Source of the DNA: Candidatus Limnocylindria bacterium | Lineage (GTDB): Bacteria > Chloroflexota > Limnocylindria > P2-11E | Length of the DNA stretch: 53,685 bases | Reading direction: 5' to 3' | NCBI GenBank assembly: GCA_036523395.1 | Contig: DATDEH010000083.1 | Location: 1-53,685 of the forward strand | Part shown: in pieces, positions 43,136 through 52,742 of the stretch | Layout of the letters: every line of letters starts with the position of its first letter | How positions within the stretch are numbered: position 1 is the first letter of the stretch | Made by a program: the position numbers and the translations under genes | The notes under the pieces: model-generated | Seen by the model: the letters and a program-made list of their open reading frames with translations, nothing else | Told to the model about the DNA's origin: nothing | Database searches by the model: none

Positions 43136-44617
43136 ATGCAACAGAACAGTTCGCGGAGACGGATCGCGCTCGGCCTCGCGGCGCTTCTCATCGCAGGCGC
43201 CTGCACGCAGGCCGCCGCGCCAGCGCCGAGCTCAACGCCCAGACCGACCGGAGCCCTCGTCACGGCACAGCCCTCGAGCGCTGGCGGGCTGACCTCCGAC
43301 GGGAAGATCCTCGTCCGCTGGTTCGTTGGCCTGGGTACGGGCGGCAACCCCGAGCAGCTCGGCGCGGAGAGCGCCGCCGTGGCGAAGTGCAACGCTGCGG
43401 ACGGGCCGTGCACGAAGGCGGGCATCAAGCTCGCTCTCGAGGTCTACCAGAACGACGCCGCGTACGACACGCTTGCCACACAGATCGCGACGCGCAACGC
43501 GCCGGACATCATCGGACCGATCGGAGTCCGCGCGCTCAACGGTTTCGGCGATCAGCTGCTCGATCTCTCCAAGTACGTTCAGGCCAAGACCCTGGACACA
43601 ACCGGGATCGAGAAGAACCTCGTCGACACCTACATCGTGAACGGCAAACAGATCGGGATCCCATACGCCGTGTACCCCTCTTACATGTACTACAACAAGG
43701 CCCTCTTCAAAGAGGCCGGCCTCAAAGAGCCGCCGCACAAGGTCGGCGACAAGTACACGATGCCGAACGGCAGCCAGGTCGACTGGAACTGGGACACCGT
43801 CGCGCAAATCGCGAAGATCCTGACGGTCGACAGCAAGGGCAACGACGCTACGAAGGCGGGTTTCGACCCGAAGAACATCACGCAGTTCGGCTTCGACTTC
43901 CAGTGGACGGACCCGAGGGGATGGGCGACTGTCATCGGTGGCTCGGGAAGTGCTGTCGCGGCTGACGGCAAGACCGCGCAGTGGCCGGGCAACTGGAAGA
44001 AGGCTATCCAGTGGTACTACGACCGACTGTGGAAGGACCACACCGCACCGACGCAGGATTACATCACGGCCCTCGCCGGCGGAAACACGTTCCAGTCCGG
44101 TAAGGTCGCGATGGACTTCGTCCACACGTGGTACACGTGCTGCGTCTACCCCGGCGACAACACCAGCCCGGTGAAGGACTGGGACATCGCCGTCGCCCCG
44201 ATATCCCTCGACGGCAAGGTCACCGCAAAGTTGCACGCAGATACGATGGGGATCCTCTCGTCGACCGTGCACGCGGATGCGGCAGTCCTCGCGATGAACT
44301 TCATCATGACCCAACCGGACATCGTCGTGACCTACGGCGCGATGCCGGCTAAGGTGGCCGACCGCAAGGCGTTCTTCACCGCGCTCGACAAGAAGTTCCA
44401 GAAGCTGAATCCAACGAAGATCGACTGGCAGGTCGCTTCTTCAATGCTCAGCTACACGGAGTCGATCAACCACGAAGCCAACATGCCCAACTTCCTCAAG
44501 TCGGACGCGGCGATCAAGACTTTGCAGTCCGACATGCTCACCAACGCGACGCTCAACATCGACACCAGGCTGGGTGACCTCGTGAAGACGCTTCAGGGGA
44601 CATTCGGCGGGAGCTAG
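43136..44617 (+). CDS. Sugar ABC importer substrate-binding lipoprotein
   Basis: A 493-residue family-1-type solute receptor. MQQNSSRRRIALGLAALLIAGAC is a signal peptide with lipobox. The mature protein has ILVRWFVGLGTGG, EVYQNDAAYDTLATQIATRNAPDI, YAVYPSYMYYNKALFKEAGLKEPP (the typical 'YN' ligand-cleft motif), DWNWDTVAQIAKIL and HTWYTCC. ATG 43136 follows GGAGG by six bases; two earlier ATGs lie in front of it. Followed by an intercistronic hairpin that would raise receptor levels over permeases. Together with GH1, cello-oligosaccharides or other beta-glucosides are the likely ligands. Confidence 0.92.
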   Translation: MQQNSSRRRIALGLAALLIAGACTQAAAPAPSSTPRPTGALVTAQPSSAGGLTSDGKILVRWFVGLGTGGNPEQLGAESAAVAKCNAADGPCTKAGIKLALEVYQNDAAYDTLATQIATRNAPDIIGPIGVRALNGFGDQLLDLSKYVQAKTLDTTGIEKNLVDTYIVNGKQIGIPYAVYPSYMYYNKALFKEAGLKEPPHKVGDKYTMPNGSQVDWNWDTVAQIAKILTVDSKGNDATKAGFDPKNITQFGFDFQWTDPRGWATVIGGSGSAVAADGKTAQWPGNWKKAIQWYYDRLWKDHTAPTQDYITALAGGNTFQSGKVAMDFVHTWYTCCVYPGDNTSPVKDWDIAVAPISLDGKVTAKLHADTMGILSSTVHADAAVLAMNFIMTQPDIVVTYGAMPAKVADRKAFFTALDKKFQKLNPTKIDWQVASSMLSYTESINHEANMPNFLKSDAAIKTLQSDMLTNATLNIDTRLGDLVKTLQGTFGGS

Positions 44618-44627
44618 GTCATCGTAT

Positions 44628-44664
44628 GGTGGCGCCCGGTACGCACGGGCCGCCGGGCGCCACC
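44628..44664 (+). promoter_or_regulatory. Intercistronic hairpin after the sugar receptor gene
   Basis: GGTGGCGCCCGG (44628-44639) pairs perfectly with CCGGGCGCCACC (44653-44664) around 13 bases. No T-run follows, so it more likely protects the receptor mRNA 3' end than terminates, as known for maltose-type operons. Confidence 0.7.
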
Positions 44665-44705
44665 CGCCTCTCGACGAACGGTGCTGATATGAAAGGGTCT
44701 CGACG

Positions 44706-45608
44706 ATGATGCTCACCCTCGCCCGTCGCGAATCGTTCTGGGGCTTTGCCTTCATCGCACCGTGGATCCTCGGTGCCCTCGTCTTCACGCTCCTTCCGAT
44801 GGGAGCATCGTTCGTCATTTCGCTCACGAACTTCGATCCGCGCTATCCCGACGCGGTCCAATCTGTCGGTTTCGCCAACTACCAACGGATGTTCAGCGAC
44901 CCGCTCGTGCTCCAATCGCTCGCCGTCACTGTCAAGTTCGCGGCTCTGATGCTGCCGCTCACCCTCGGGGTCTCCCTCGGCCTGGCCATGCTCGTGAACA
45001 ACCCAAAGCTGCTCGGTCGCAACGTCTTCCGCACGCTCTTCTACATGCCGACGCAAATCCCGATCGTCGCGACAACGCTCATCTGGCAAGGTGTCCTCAA
45101 CCTGCACACCGGCTGGGTCAACTACGTCCTCGGCGCATTCGGCATCGCGGGACCTGACTGGCTCAACAGCACGGTCTGGGTCTACCCGGGTCTCTCGCTG
45201 ATCTCGGTCTGGGGCACGGGGACCATGATGCTCATCGCCCTCGCCGGGTTACAGAGCATCCCGACGGAGCTCTACGAGGCTGCGCGGATCGACGGCGCCG
45301 GCAAGTGGGCGCAATTCCGCAACGTGACGCTCCCGATGGTGTCGCCGGTCTTCTTCTACAACCTCATCATCGCCCTCATCGGCACGTTCCAGTACTTCAC
45401 ACAGGCGTACGTGCTGACGAACGGGCGCGGCGATCCAGACAACGCCACCCTCTTCTTCAACCTCAACCTCTACCGCGAGGGCTGGCGCTACTACGACATG
45501 GGCTACGCCGCTACGCTCGCGTGGCTGCTCTTCGTGATCGTGCTTGCGCTCACGGTGATCCTGTTCCGCACGCGGAGCCGGTGGGTCTTCGAGGGTGCCG
45601 CCCGATGA
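44706..45608 (+). CDS. Sugar ABC importer permease 1 (MalF-type)
   Basis: A 300-residue permease with six hydrophobic segments, starting FWGFAFIAPWILGALVFTLLP. TLFYMPTQIPIVATTLIWQGVLN is typical of sugar-type permeases, and ELYEAARIDGAGKWAQFRNVTLPMVSPVFFYN is the EAA loop that docks on the ATPase. An ATG doublet (44706/44709) follows AAAGGG. Two bases before the stop it overlaps permease 2 (ATGA). No ATPase gene lies in this cluster, so a shared MsiK-like ATPase elsewhere is implied. Confidence 0.92.
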   Translation: MMLTLARRESFWGFAFIAPWILGALVFTLLPMGASFVISLTNFDPRYPDAVQSVGFANYQRMFSDPLVLQSLAVTVKFAALMLPLTLGVSLGLAMLVNNPKLLGRNVFRTLFYMPTQIPIVATTLIWQGVLNLHTGWVNYVLGAFGIAGPDWLNSTVWVYPGLSLISVWGTGTMMLIALAGLQSIPTELYEAARIDGAGKWAQFRNVTLPMVSPVFFYNLIIALIGTFQYFTQAYVLTNGRGDPDNATLFFNLNLYREGWRYYDMGYAATLAWLLFVIVLALTVILFRTRSRWVFEGAAR

Positions 45609-46687
45609 CGCTCGCCGCCGCGCAACAGCTTCCCCACATCGGCCTGCGCGGTCTCCTCGGCCGACGCCTCCGTAAGTGGACCGCGATCTCAAGCGTCACG
45701 TTCCTCGGCCTTGTGGTCGTGAGCGCGTATCTGATGCCGCTCGGCTACATGGCCGCGACGGCCCTGAAGGACGCCGCCCAGATGTCGGAAACGGGTGCGC
45801 CGCTCTACCCTGCGAAACCCTCGACATTCACTTGGCAGGGGCAGGACTACGCGGTCTACAACGTTCCGACCGCAGACGGCGTGCGCCAGTGGGCGCTCGT
45901 CGATCCACGCCGAGAGGACGCTACGTTCGTGGATCCTGCGCATCCTGAGAGCGGCACGATCGAGTGGCAGGGCCGCTGGCGCACGCTCGAGCAGGCCTGG
46001 CAGTTCGGTCTCGAGCTCGAGAACTTCGTCACCGTCTGGAACCAGATCAACTTTGGCCGCCTTCTCCTCAACACATTCGCGATCGCGATGATCAGCACGC
46101 TGGGAACGCTCCTGTCGTCCACCGTCGTCGCTTACGGTTTCAGTCGCTTCCGCTTTCCTGGCAAAAACGGGCTCTTCCTGCTGCTTCTGGCGACGATCAT
46201 CCTTCCGTTCCAGATCACGCTCATCCCCACCTTCGCCGTCTTCCTGGCCCTGGGATGGACCGGGACCTGGCTGCCATTACTCGTACCGCACTTCTTCGCC
46301 AACGCCTACAACGTCTTCCTGCTGCGCCAGTACTTCGTGACGATCCCGCGCGAGCTGGACGAGGCGGCGATGATGGACGGTGCCAGCCCGTTCCGCGTCC
46401 TCATTTCGGTGATCGTCCCACAGTCCATCCCGGTGCTCACCGCGGTGGGCCTCTTTCATTTCTTCTTCGCGTGGAACGACTTCTTCCAGCCGCTCATCTA
46501 CCTCCAGGGGAACATCGACCTGCAGCCGCTCTCCGTGGGCATCGCTGTGTTCAACGCGCTCTACTCGCAAAAGCCGACCCTCATCCAGGCCGCGGCGGTC
46601 ATGTCCATCGTCGTGCCGGTGGCGATCTTCTTCTTCGCGCAGCGAGCGTTCATGCGCGGCATCGTCATCACGGGCGTCGAGAAGTGA
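45605..46687 (+). CDS. Sugar ABC importer permease 2 (MalG-type)
   Basis: A 360-residue permease. After helix 1 there is an inserted extracytoplasmic domain of about 110 residues (about 50-150), longer than in ordinary MalG (about 280 residues total), which ends before NFVTVWNQINFGRLLLNTFAIAM. The EAA loop is ELDEAAMMDGASPFRVLISVIVPQSIPVL. It overlaps the beta-glucosidase start (TGATG). The insertion is seen in some sugar permeases of high-GC bacteria; its role is unknown. Confidence 0.92.
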   Translation: MTLAAAQQLPHIGLRGLLGRRLRKWTAISSVTFLGLVVVSAYLMPLGYMAATALKDAAQMSETGAPLYPAKPSTFTWQGQDYAVYNVPTADGVRQWALVDPRREDATFVDPAHPESGTIEWQGRWRTLEQAWQFGLELENFVTVWNQINFGRLLLNTFAIAMISTLGTLLSSTVVAYGFSRFRFPGKNGLFLLLLATIILPFQITLIPTFAVFLALGWTGTWLPLLVPHFFANAYNVFLLRQYFVTIPRELDEAAMMDGASPFRVLISVIVPQSIPVLTAVGLFHFFFAWNDFFQPLIYLQGNIDLQPLSVGIAVFNALYSQKPTLIQAAAVMSIVVPVAIFFFAQRAFMRGIVITGVEK

Positions 46688-48066
46688 TGGCTCGGGAACG
46701 AGTGAGCATCGTCGCCACGGTCGCGCGGGTGGACGACCCGATCGCTGCGGCCCGTGCGTTCCCACGCACCTTCGTTTTCGGCGTCGCGACGAGCGCGTAC
46801 CAGATCGAAGGAGCCCATGACGCAGACGGCAAGGAGCCGTCCATCTGGGACGTCTTCTGTGGACGGCCGGGCGCGGTCGATGACGGCTCGACCGGCAACG
46901 TCGCATGCGACCACTACCACCGCTACCGGGAAGATGTCGCGCACATGGCCGCGCTCGGTGTGGATGCCTATCGCTTCTCAATCTCGTGGCCGCGTGTCTT
47001 GACAAGCGGCTCAAGGGTGAACGCCGCAGGCCTCGACTTCTACGACCGCCTCGTCGATGCGCTCCTCGAGCGCGGCATCCGGCCCTTCGCGACGCTCTAT
47101 CACTGGGACCTCCCGCAGGCGCTGCAGGAGGCCGGCGGCTGGGCGGCGCCGGAGACGATCGAACGCTTCGCGGAGCTTGCCCATGTGGTGGGAGCCCGGC
47201 TGGGAGACCGCGTGCGCGACTGGATCACGGTCAATGAGCCGGAGGTGATTGCGTTCGTCGGGCACGCGCAAGGCAGGCATGCGCCCGGGCTCCGCGATCC
47301 CCGGCTCGCGCTGCGCGTTGCGCACAACGTGCTCCTCGCGCACCGCGCCGCCTCGGTCGCGCTTCGGGCCGAGGTCCGGGACGCCCGCGTTGGTATATCG
47401 CTGAACCTCGCTCCCGTGCATCCCGCCAGCGGGGCCGAGGCGGATGTCGCGGCGGCGCACCGCGTCGATGGTTACTTCAACCGCTGGTATCTGGACGCGC
47501 TCGGTGGGCGCGGCTACCCGAGCGATATGGTGGCGTGGTACGGAGCGCTGATCGACACGCAACTGGTCAACGACATGCGCGACTATGACGGCGACCTGGA
47601 CTTCCTGGGTATCAACTACTACTCGCGGCAGGTCGTGCGCGCCGCGCCGGCCGAGCTCCTTGCCAGTGAGCAGGTGCAGGTGCGCGGCACGGCGCATACA
47701 ACGATGGGCTGGGAGGTCTACCCCGAGGGTCTTTCAGAGATTCTGATGCGCGTCGCACGCGACTATCGACCTCGTGCGATCTATGTGACTGAGAACGGAG
47801 CCTCCTTCGACGATCACCCGCGGCACGGCCGCGTAAGCGATCCCGACCGTACCCGTTACCTCGCGCAGCACTTCGCGGAGGCGGCCCGGTCGATCTCCTC
47901 CGGCGTGCCGCTTGAGGGCTACTTCGTATGGTCTCTGATGGACAACTTCGAGTGGAACAGCGGGTACACGAAACGATTCGGGATCGTCTACGTCGACTAC
48001 GCCACGCAGCAGCGCACCGATAAGGAGAGCGCGCGCTGGTATCGGGAGTTCCTGGCCGCGCGATAA
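46687..48066 (+). CDS. Glycoside hydrolase family 1 beta-glucosidase
   Basis: A 459-residue cytosolic (beta/alpha)8 retaining glycosidase. TFVFGVATSAYQIEGA is the GH1 signature, TVNEPE holds the acid/base Glu (about Glu184), YVTENGA the nucleophile Glu (about Glu369), and WSLMDNFEWNSGYTKRFGIVYVDY the family C-terminal block. No signal peptide, so it cleaves the imported oligosaccharide inside. Overlap with permease 2 places it last in the LacI-receptor-permease-permease-glucosidase unit. Exact aglycone preference cannot be read. Confidence 0.94.
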   Translation: MARERVSIVATVARVDDPIAAARAFPRTFVFGVATSAYQIEGAHDADGKEPSIWDVFCGRPGAVDDGSTGNVACDHYHRYREDVAHMAALGVDAYRFSISWPRVLTSGSRVNAAGLDFYDRLVDALLERGIRPFATLYHWDLPQALQEAGGWAAPETIERFAELAHVVGARLGDRVRDWITVNEPEVIAFVGHAQGRHAPGLRDPRLALRVAHNVLLAHRAASVALRAEVRDARVGISLNLAPVHPASGAEADVAAAHRVDGYFNRWYLDALGGRGYPSDMVAWYGALIDTQLVNDMRDYDGDLDFLGINYYSRQVVRAAPAELLASEQVQVRGTAHTTMGWEVYPEGLSEILMRVARDYRPRAIYVTENGASFDDHPRHGRVSDPDRTRYLAQHFAEAARSISSGVPLEGYFVWSLMDNFEWNSGYTKRFGIVYVDYATQQRTDKESARWYREFLAAR

Positions 48067-48114
48067 ACCCTAGACTCTGGCGCCTCGCGACTGGCATCAA
48101 TGAGGGAGGGCTCT

Positions 48115-48297
48115 ATGGGCGCGTCGTCCTTCTTCCCGTATCCCGTGCCGTCCGGCGACGAACGCCCTGACGAGCTCGTCTTCATGCCCGAGCGCAGTCC
48201 TGCTCAGTGGGACAGGCTGCTCGCGTTCGTTGAACGACGTGGATGCGCCAGCGCGTGCCGCCCCGGGTCTGGTCGGCGGCACGCATCGTGGGATTGA
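48115..48297 (+). CDS. Short ORF after the glucosidase, possible 5' remnant
   Basis: A 60-residue frame from ATG 48115 with GGAGGG five bases upstream and a TAGACT box at 48071-48076. It reads SSFFPYPVPSGDERPDELVFM and then loses coherence near VERRGC. The start signals are convincing, but the later residues look like shadow of the next piece, so the true product may continue in another frame. Unknown function. Confidence 0.4.
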   Translation: MGASSFFPYPVPSGDERPDELVFMPERSPAQWDRLLAFVERRGCASACRPGSGRRHASWD

Positions 48298-48389
48298 TCG
48301 TGGCGGGAGCCGTCGTCGTCGCGCTCTTCGTAGATCCGCCTTCCTCGCGCCGGGTCGCTGGCGCAACGTGTACCCGATGGCGACACTGA
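48243..48389 (+). pseudogene. Displaced N-terminal membrane segment of the [4Fe-4S] gene
   Basis: In a different frame from the main gene, ATG 48243 begins MRQRVPPRVWSAARIVGLIVAGAVVVALFVDPP, a basic lead and one membrane helix. Its continuation is shadow. The main gene's frame becomes protein-like from about 48345 ([18 protein letters not shown]). Related proteins, as I recall them, carry such a helix ahead of that motif, so a frameshift with a small deletion is likely. Confidence 0.45.
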
Positions 48390-49264
48390 ACCAGACGCCC
48401 CGCCGCTTTGACTTCACATGCGCGTTGACGATGCCGAAGTGGTTCCGGGAGTATGGATATGTGATCGGAGTCGCGTTGTTTCTCGTGATCGTTCCCGCTC
48501 GCAAGATCGTCTTCGACGACAGCGGCCCCGCTCTTGGTCTGCTGATCATCGTGTACCTGGCAGCGGCGTTCGCCGGTGGCGTTCTCCTGAAAGGCAAGAG
48601 CGGCTGGTTCAGGACGATGTGCCCGCTGCTACCTGTACAGCGTCTCTATGGACAGACGCCGTTCCTCACCGTGCGCAATGCGCATTGCCGACCGTGCGTC
48701 GGCTGTGTGAAGAACTGCTACGACTTCAATCCAGCCGCGGCGCACATGGCCGACCTCTATGACACCGATCCGCACCGCAGCGGCCACCGGAAATTCTTCG
48801 CGGCGGTGTTCCCAGGACTCATCATCGCGTTGTACACCGTCGACGCTTCCGTGACGCGGCCCGCGCTTGCGATCTACGCGCAGTTCGCGAGCGTCCTGCT
48901 CTTGAGCGCCGGCCTCTTCTACGGCCTCACGGTCTTCCTGAAGGTCACCGCGGTCAGGATCACCACCGTCTACGCCGCGGCGGCGCTGGGCCTGTACTAC
49001 TGGTTCGGCCTTCCGTTCACGGCCGATCGAGTGGGCGGCACGTTCGGCGTGTCGATCCCCATCGAGCTCGTCTGGATCGTCCAGGGCGCGATCGCGGCGC
49101 TGGCGTTCCTGTGGATCCTGCGTACGCTCCGCAAAGAGACTCCCTATGTCGAGCAGGCCATCGCGCCGAAGCCCGCACGCGTCGCGTCCGGCGAGGCTCT
49201 TGCACGGCTGCGCGCCGCGCCGGAGCGGACACAGACATCGAAGACGGAGGTTGGACATGCCTGA
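48377..49264 (+). CDS. Membrane [4Fe-4S] protein (NosR/polyferredoxin-like), perhaps 5'-truncated
   Basis: At least 295 residues from ATG 48377. Membrane segments occur near 24-40, 50-68 and in the later half (about 140-265). [20 protein letters not shown] and [17 protein letters not shown] give a CxxCxxCxxxC [4Fe-4S] motif, as in NosR/NapH-type quinol or electron-transfer proteins. The conserved-looking FLAPGRWRNVYP upstream of the ATG and lack of an SD suggest the true start was lost. The 3' end overlaps the ATPase gene by eight bases, implying co-expression. Confidence 0.72.
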   Translation: MATLNQTPRRFDFTCALTMPKWFREYGYVIGVALFLVIVPARKIVFDDSGPALGLLIIVYLAAAFAGGVLLKGKSGWFRTMCPLLPVQRLYGQTPFLTVRNAHCRPCVGCVKNCYDFNPAAAHMADLYDTDPHRSGHRKFFAAVFPGLIIALYTVDASVTRPALAIYAQFASVLLLSAGLFYGLTVFLKVTAVRITTVYAAAALGLYYWFGLPFTADRVGGTFGVSIPIELVWIVQGAIAALAFLWILRTLRKETPYVEQAIAPKPARVASGEALARLRAAPERTQTSKTEVGHA

Positions 49265-51146
49265 CGTGAAGGGTCCGCCCGCGGCGGAGCAGTTCGAGAA
49301 GCTCGGCGTCTTCTATCTGGGGCGGCCATACGACCCCGCGAAGAAAGCGGCCCAGCCCGGCCTCATCCTCTACGACTCCAAGGACCTGGTGACGCACGCC
49401 GTCTGTGTCGGAATGACCGGCAGCGGCAAGACCGGCCTGTGCATCGCGCTGCTCGAGGAAGCCGCTCTCGACGGCGTGCCGGCGATAGCGATCGATCCGA
49501 AGGGCGACCTCACGAATCTCATGCTCACGTTCCCGCAGCTGCGGCCCGAAGACTTCCGGCCGTGGATCAACGAGGACGATGCGCGGGCGAAGTCGCTCTC
49601 GCCCGACGACTACGCGGCGCAGCAGGCGAAGCTCTGGAAAGACGGCCTCGCCGGGTGGGGCGAGGACGGCGACCGCATCCGGCGCCTGAAGGAGGCGGCC
49701 GACTTCGCGATCTACACCCCCGGCTCGAGCGCCGGCATCCCCATCTCGATCGTCGCGTCGTTCGCGGCGCCGCCGCAAGGCGTGCGCGACGACAGCGAGC
49801 TCCTGCGAGACCGCGTGACGACGGCGGCGAGCAGCCTGCTCGGCCTGCTTGGCATCGAAGCCGACCCGATCCAGAGCCGCGAGCACATCCTCCTCGCGAA
49901 CCTCTTCACACGCGCGTGGAGCGCGGGCGAAGACCTGGACCTGAAAGCGCTCATCGGACAGATCCAGAAGCCGCCCATGACGCAGGTCGGTGCGCTGGAC
50001 CTCGAGTCCTTCTATCCGGCAAAGGACCGCGCGCAGCTCGCCGTGAAGATGAACAACCTGCTCGCCTCACCCGGCTTCAACGCCTGGCTCGAGGGCGTGC
50101 CGCTCGATGTCGGACAGCTGCTGCGGTCCGAGAGCGGCAAGCCCCGCGTCGCGATCGTCTCGATCGCACATCTATCCGACGCGGAGCGGATGTTCTTCGT
50201 CTCGCTGTTGCTGAACCAGATCCTCGACTGGACACGCGCTCAGTCAGGCACCACGAGCCTGCGCGCGATCCTCTACATGGACGAGATCTTCGGGTTCTTC
50301 CCGCCGGTTGCGGAGCCGCCCTCCAAACGGCCGCTCCTCACTCTCCTGAAGCAGGCGCGCGCGTTCGGCCTCGGCATCATGCTCACCACGCAGAACCCGG
50401 TCGATCTCGATTACAAGGGCCTCGCGAACACCGGGACGTGGCTCCTGGGCCGCCTCCAGACCGAACGCGACAAGGCCCGCGTGCTCGAGGGCCTCGAGAG
50501 CGCCTCGGCAGCGGCGCACTCGGAGTTCGACAAGGGCAAGCTCGACGCGATGCTGTCGGGGCTCTCGCAGCGCATCTTCCTCATGAACAACGTGCACGAG
50601 GACGCGCCGGTCGTTTTCGAGTCACGCTGGGCGATGAGCTACCTGCGCGGGCCGCTCACGCGCGATCAGATCAAGAAGCTCATGGACGGGAAGCGACCCG
50701 CGGTGGCAGCGACAACCCGCGCGCCGACCGGGACCGCCGGCTCGGCGAGCGACGCAGTCGCTGAGTCCGATCAGAAGGCACGCGAGCAGCGAGACGCGGC
50801 GGTCGAGAAGCTACGCGCGGAGTACGCGCCAAAGCTGCACAGGCTCGAGGAGAAAGTGCGCAACGCCGAGCAGGTCGTGCAGCGCGAGGAGGGACAGGCC
50901 AGCGGAGCGAAGGCCCAGACCGCGATCTCCGCCGGCGCGACGATCCTCGACGCCCTGCTGGGGCGCAAGATCACCCGAACATCGCTGGGCCGCGCCACGA
51001 CTGCTGCGCGCGGCGCGCAGCGCGCGATGCAGCAGGAGCAGGACGTGAAGGCCGCGAAGGAAGACCTCGCCGCAGCGCAGGCGGACTTCGAACGCCTGGA
51101 GCAGGAGCTCACGGCGAAGATCGCGGCGATACAGGCACAGGCCTAG
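49257..51146 (+). CDS. HerA-like/DUF87-type ATPase with C-terminal coiled coil
   Basis: A 629-residue P-loop ATPase. Walker A is GMTGSGKTG (about 52-60), followed by [14 protein letters not shown]. The Walker B strand ends [13 protein letters not shown] (about 340), then [48 protein letters not shown] with a candidate arginine finger. The core resembles HerA/VirB4/FtsK-fold pumps; the last 120 residues form charged heptads (coiled coil) around a small Ala/Gly-rich segment. ATG 49257 follows GGAGG. Partner proteins such as NurA are not visible, so the role (DNA translocation or other) is open. Confidence 0.88.
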   Translation: MPDVKGPPAAEQFEKLGVFYLGRPYDPAKKAAQPGLILYDSKDLVTHAVCVGMTGSGKTGLCIALLEEAALDGVPAIAIDPKGDLTNLMLTFPQLRPEDFRPWINEDDARAKSLSPDDYAAQQAKLWKDGLAGWGEDGDRIRRLKEAADFAIYTPGSSAGIPISIVASFAAPPQGVRDDSELLRDRVTTAASSLLGLLGIEADPIQSREHILLANLFTRAWSAGEDLDLKALIGQIQKPPMTQVGALDLESFYPAKDRAQLAVKMNNLLASPGFNAWLEGVPLDVGQLLRSESGKPRVAIVSIAHLSDAERMFFVSLLLNQILDWTRAQSGTTSLRAILYMDEIFGFFPPVAEPPSKRPLLTLLKQARAFGLGIMLTTQNPVDLDYKGLANTGTWLLGRLQTERDKARVLEGLESASAAAHSEFDKGKLDAMLSGLSQRIFLMNNVHEDAPVVFESRWAMSYLRGPLTRDQIKKLMDGKRPAVAATTRAPTGTAGSASDAVAESDQKAREQRDAAVEKLRAEYAPKLHRLEEKVRNAEQVVQREEGQASGAKAQTAISAGATILDALLGRKITRTSLGRATTAARGAQRAMQQEQDVKAAKEDLAAAQADFERLEQELTAKIAAIQAQA

Positions 51147-51158
51147 CCCAAAGAGGCT

Positions 51159-51188
51159 GTCGGGGCCGGCATCGCTGCCGGCCCCGAC
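51159..51188. terminator. Long GC-rich hairpin between convergent genes
   Basis: GTCGGGGCCGGCA (51159-51171) pairs perfectly with TGCCGGCCCCGAC (51176-51188) around TCGC. No T-run on either side; probably a bidirectional 3'-end structure. Confidence 0.65.
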
Positions 51189-51215
51189 GCTCGCTCTGCG
51201 TGAACACGTTTCGGA

Positions 51216-52509
51216 TTACGGTCCGAAGAAGCTGATCACCCGCTTCAGGAGATCGCTCTGGTCCGCAGCGACACCGTACTCCTCGAATGCGAATGCCATG
51301 AAGACGACCTTGTACGTAGCGTTGCTGAAGGAGAGCGCGTCGGGCGCACCGGTGTCGTCGGTGAATGCCGCCACCGCTCCGCCGTTGGGCGTGATCCGGT
51401 CCTCGAATGGTGGTAGGCCGAGCACCGAGTGGTTCAGCGTGACCGCGCCGACCGCGGGCGGCTGCGTCGTCCCCGTCACCGGGCTCGTCGCTACGCCGTG
51501 GACCTGTGTCGTTGGCTTGTCGTTCTGAGTCTCAGTGCCGTCCCAGGTCACGTGCAGGTAGTCGCGGACGAATGTGGTCGTCCCCGCAGCCTGGTCGAGT
51601 AGGTCTTGGCCGTTGAGGAAGAGCCGTCCGCCGTTGTCGAGGTACGCCTCGAGCCTCGCCTCGTACGGCAGGATCGGACCCGGATACGAGTTGCCCGTGA
51701 ACCACACGATGGTCCGGAACGCCTTCATGTAGTTCTGCGGCAGGTTCGCGTCGGTCTTCAGATCCCAGACGCTTCCTCCGGCCGCGATGACCGGTGTCGT
51801 TGTCTGCGCCGTGGTGCAGGTCGAGTCAAACAAGGTGGCGGTCCACGCGCTGGTCGCTGACATTGTGTAGCCGTCGCTGTTGAAGCCGAGGTTCTTGACG
51901 GTGACGTTGTACGACACGCTCGTGCCGACCTTTCCACCGTCTGTCTGTGTCGCTGGCGTGACCGACACCGCGTACGGCGGTGCGATCGGCGTGATGAACG
52001 GCGAGCCCGTCGTGTATGGACCTTGCGTCGAGGTCACGGTCACGCCGTCATTGACGATGGACTTCACCTTGTTCTTGATGGCGTCGGCGATGCTCACGGT
52101 GAAATGAACCGAAGGCAGCTGCCCGCAGCAATGGACAGGCCTGTCCAGGTAACGGTTCCAGTTGCGTAGGTACCCCCGCTATCCGCGGAGACGAAGGTCG
52201 TATTCGCGGGTAGGGGTTCGTGATGGTCACACCCGTGGCCGGGGCATTCCCGATGTTCTTGACGGTGAGCGTGTAGGTCACGTTGCTCGAGGGGCCGACC
52301 GGCGTACCGGCGTCGACCTTCGAGAGAACGAGAGCGGGGACCGTGGCCGCGTCTTGGATGCTGAAAGCACCCCTGCCGTGCGTGCCTGCGGCCAGAAGCC
52401 GGTGCGAGGGGTCAAGGTCGAGCTGCCAGATCGCGACGATCGGGAAGCTCGAAGGCGTGCCGAGTGGCGTCCAGTTCAGGCCGCCATCGACCGTCTTGAA
52501 AGGACCCAC
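51216..52509 (-). pseudogene. Frameshifted secreted protein fragment with BNR and DUF11 domains
   Basis: On the minus strand three pieces continue one another in different frames. Piece 1 (52509 to about 52180): a BNR-type repeat end (TVDGGLNWTPLG, LLAAGTHGRGAFSI) and a DUF11 domain (VDAGTPVGPSSNVTYTLTVKNIGNAPATGVTI). Piece 2 (about 52180-52110): NTTFVSADSGGTYATGTVTW. Piece 3 (from about 52120 down to 51216): SIADAIKNKVKSIVNDGVTVT, then a second repeat-like domain and about 180 residues that include FLNGQDLLDQAAG. No start or signal peptide is left. Decay or indel errors. Confidence 0.72.
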
Positions 52510-52533
52510 GTTTGGAGAAGTCGAAGTCGAGCT

Positions 52534-52700
52534 TCATCGACCCGCATCGCGCCGGATCGGCGTCGACACGATGACGAGCTTGCCCACAGCTTCCGGGTGC
52601 CGGATGGCTGTATGGGGAGCGACGCCGCCACCAAGGGAGAAGCCCCTAGTGACGATGCCGCGACATTTCCCGACGAACTCGCCGTTCATGACTGCTTCAC
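52534..52700 (-). pseudogene. Alpha/beta hydrolase fragment
   Basis: The minus strand reads GFSLGGGVAPHTAIRHPEAVGKLVIVSTPIRRDAG and then a stop. GxSLGGGVA is a nucleophile elbow and the following RHPExVxKLVxVS is typical of hydrolases, but the oxyanion loop before and the acid/His after are missing. It abuts the BNR/DUF11 remnant without being in frame with it, so the junction is a rearrangement scar. Confidence 0.6.
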
Positions 52701-52742
52701 AAGTGGAGTTCACGCTGGCCCCGAGCGAAAGGAGTCGGAAAG

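Noticed and set aside
45964-46686. N-terminal extension of the GH1 frame
   Set aside because: The open frame before ATG 46687 is shadow of permease 2; the GH1 fold starts normally after that ATG.
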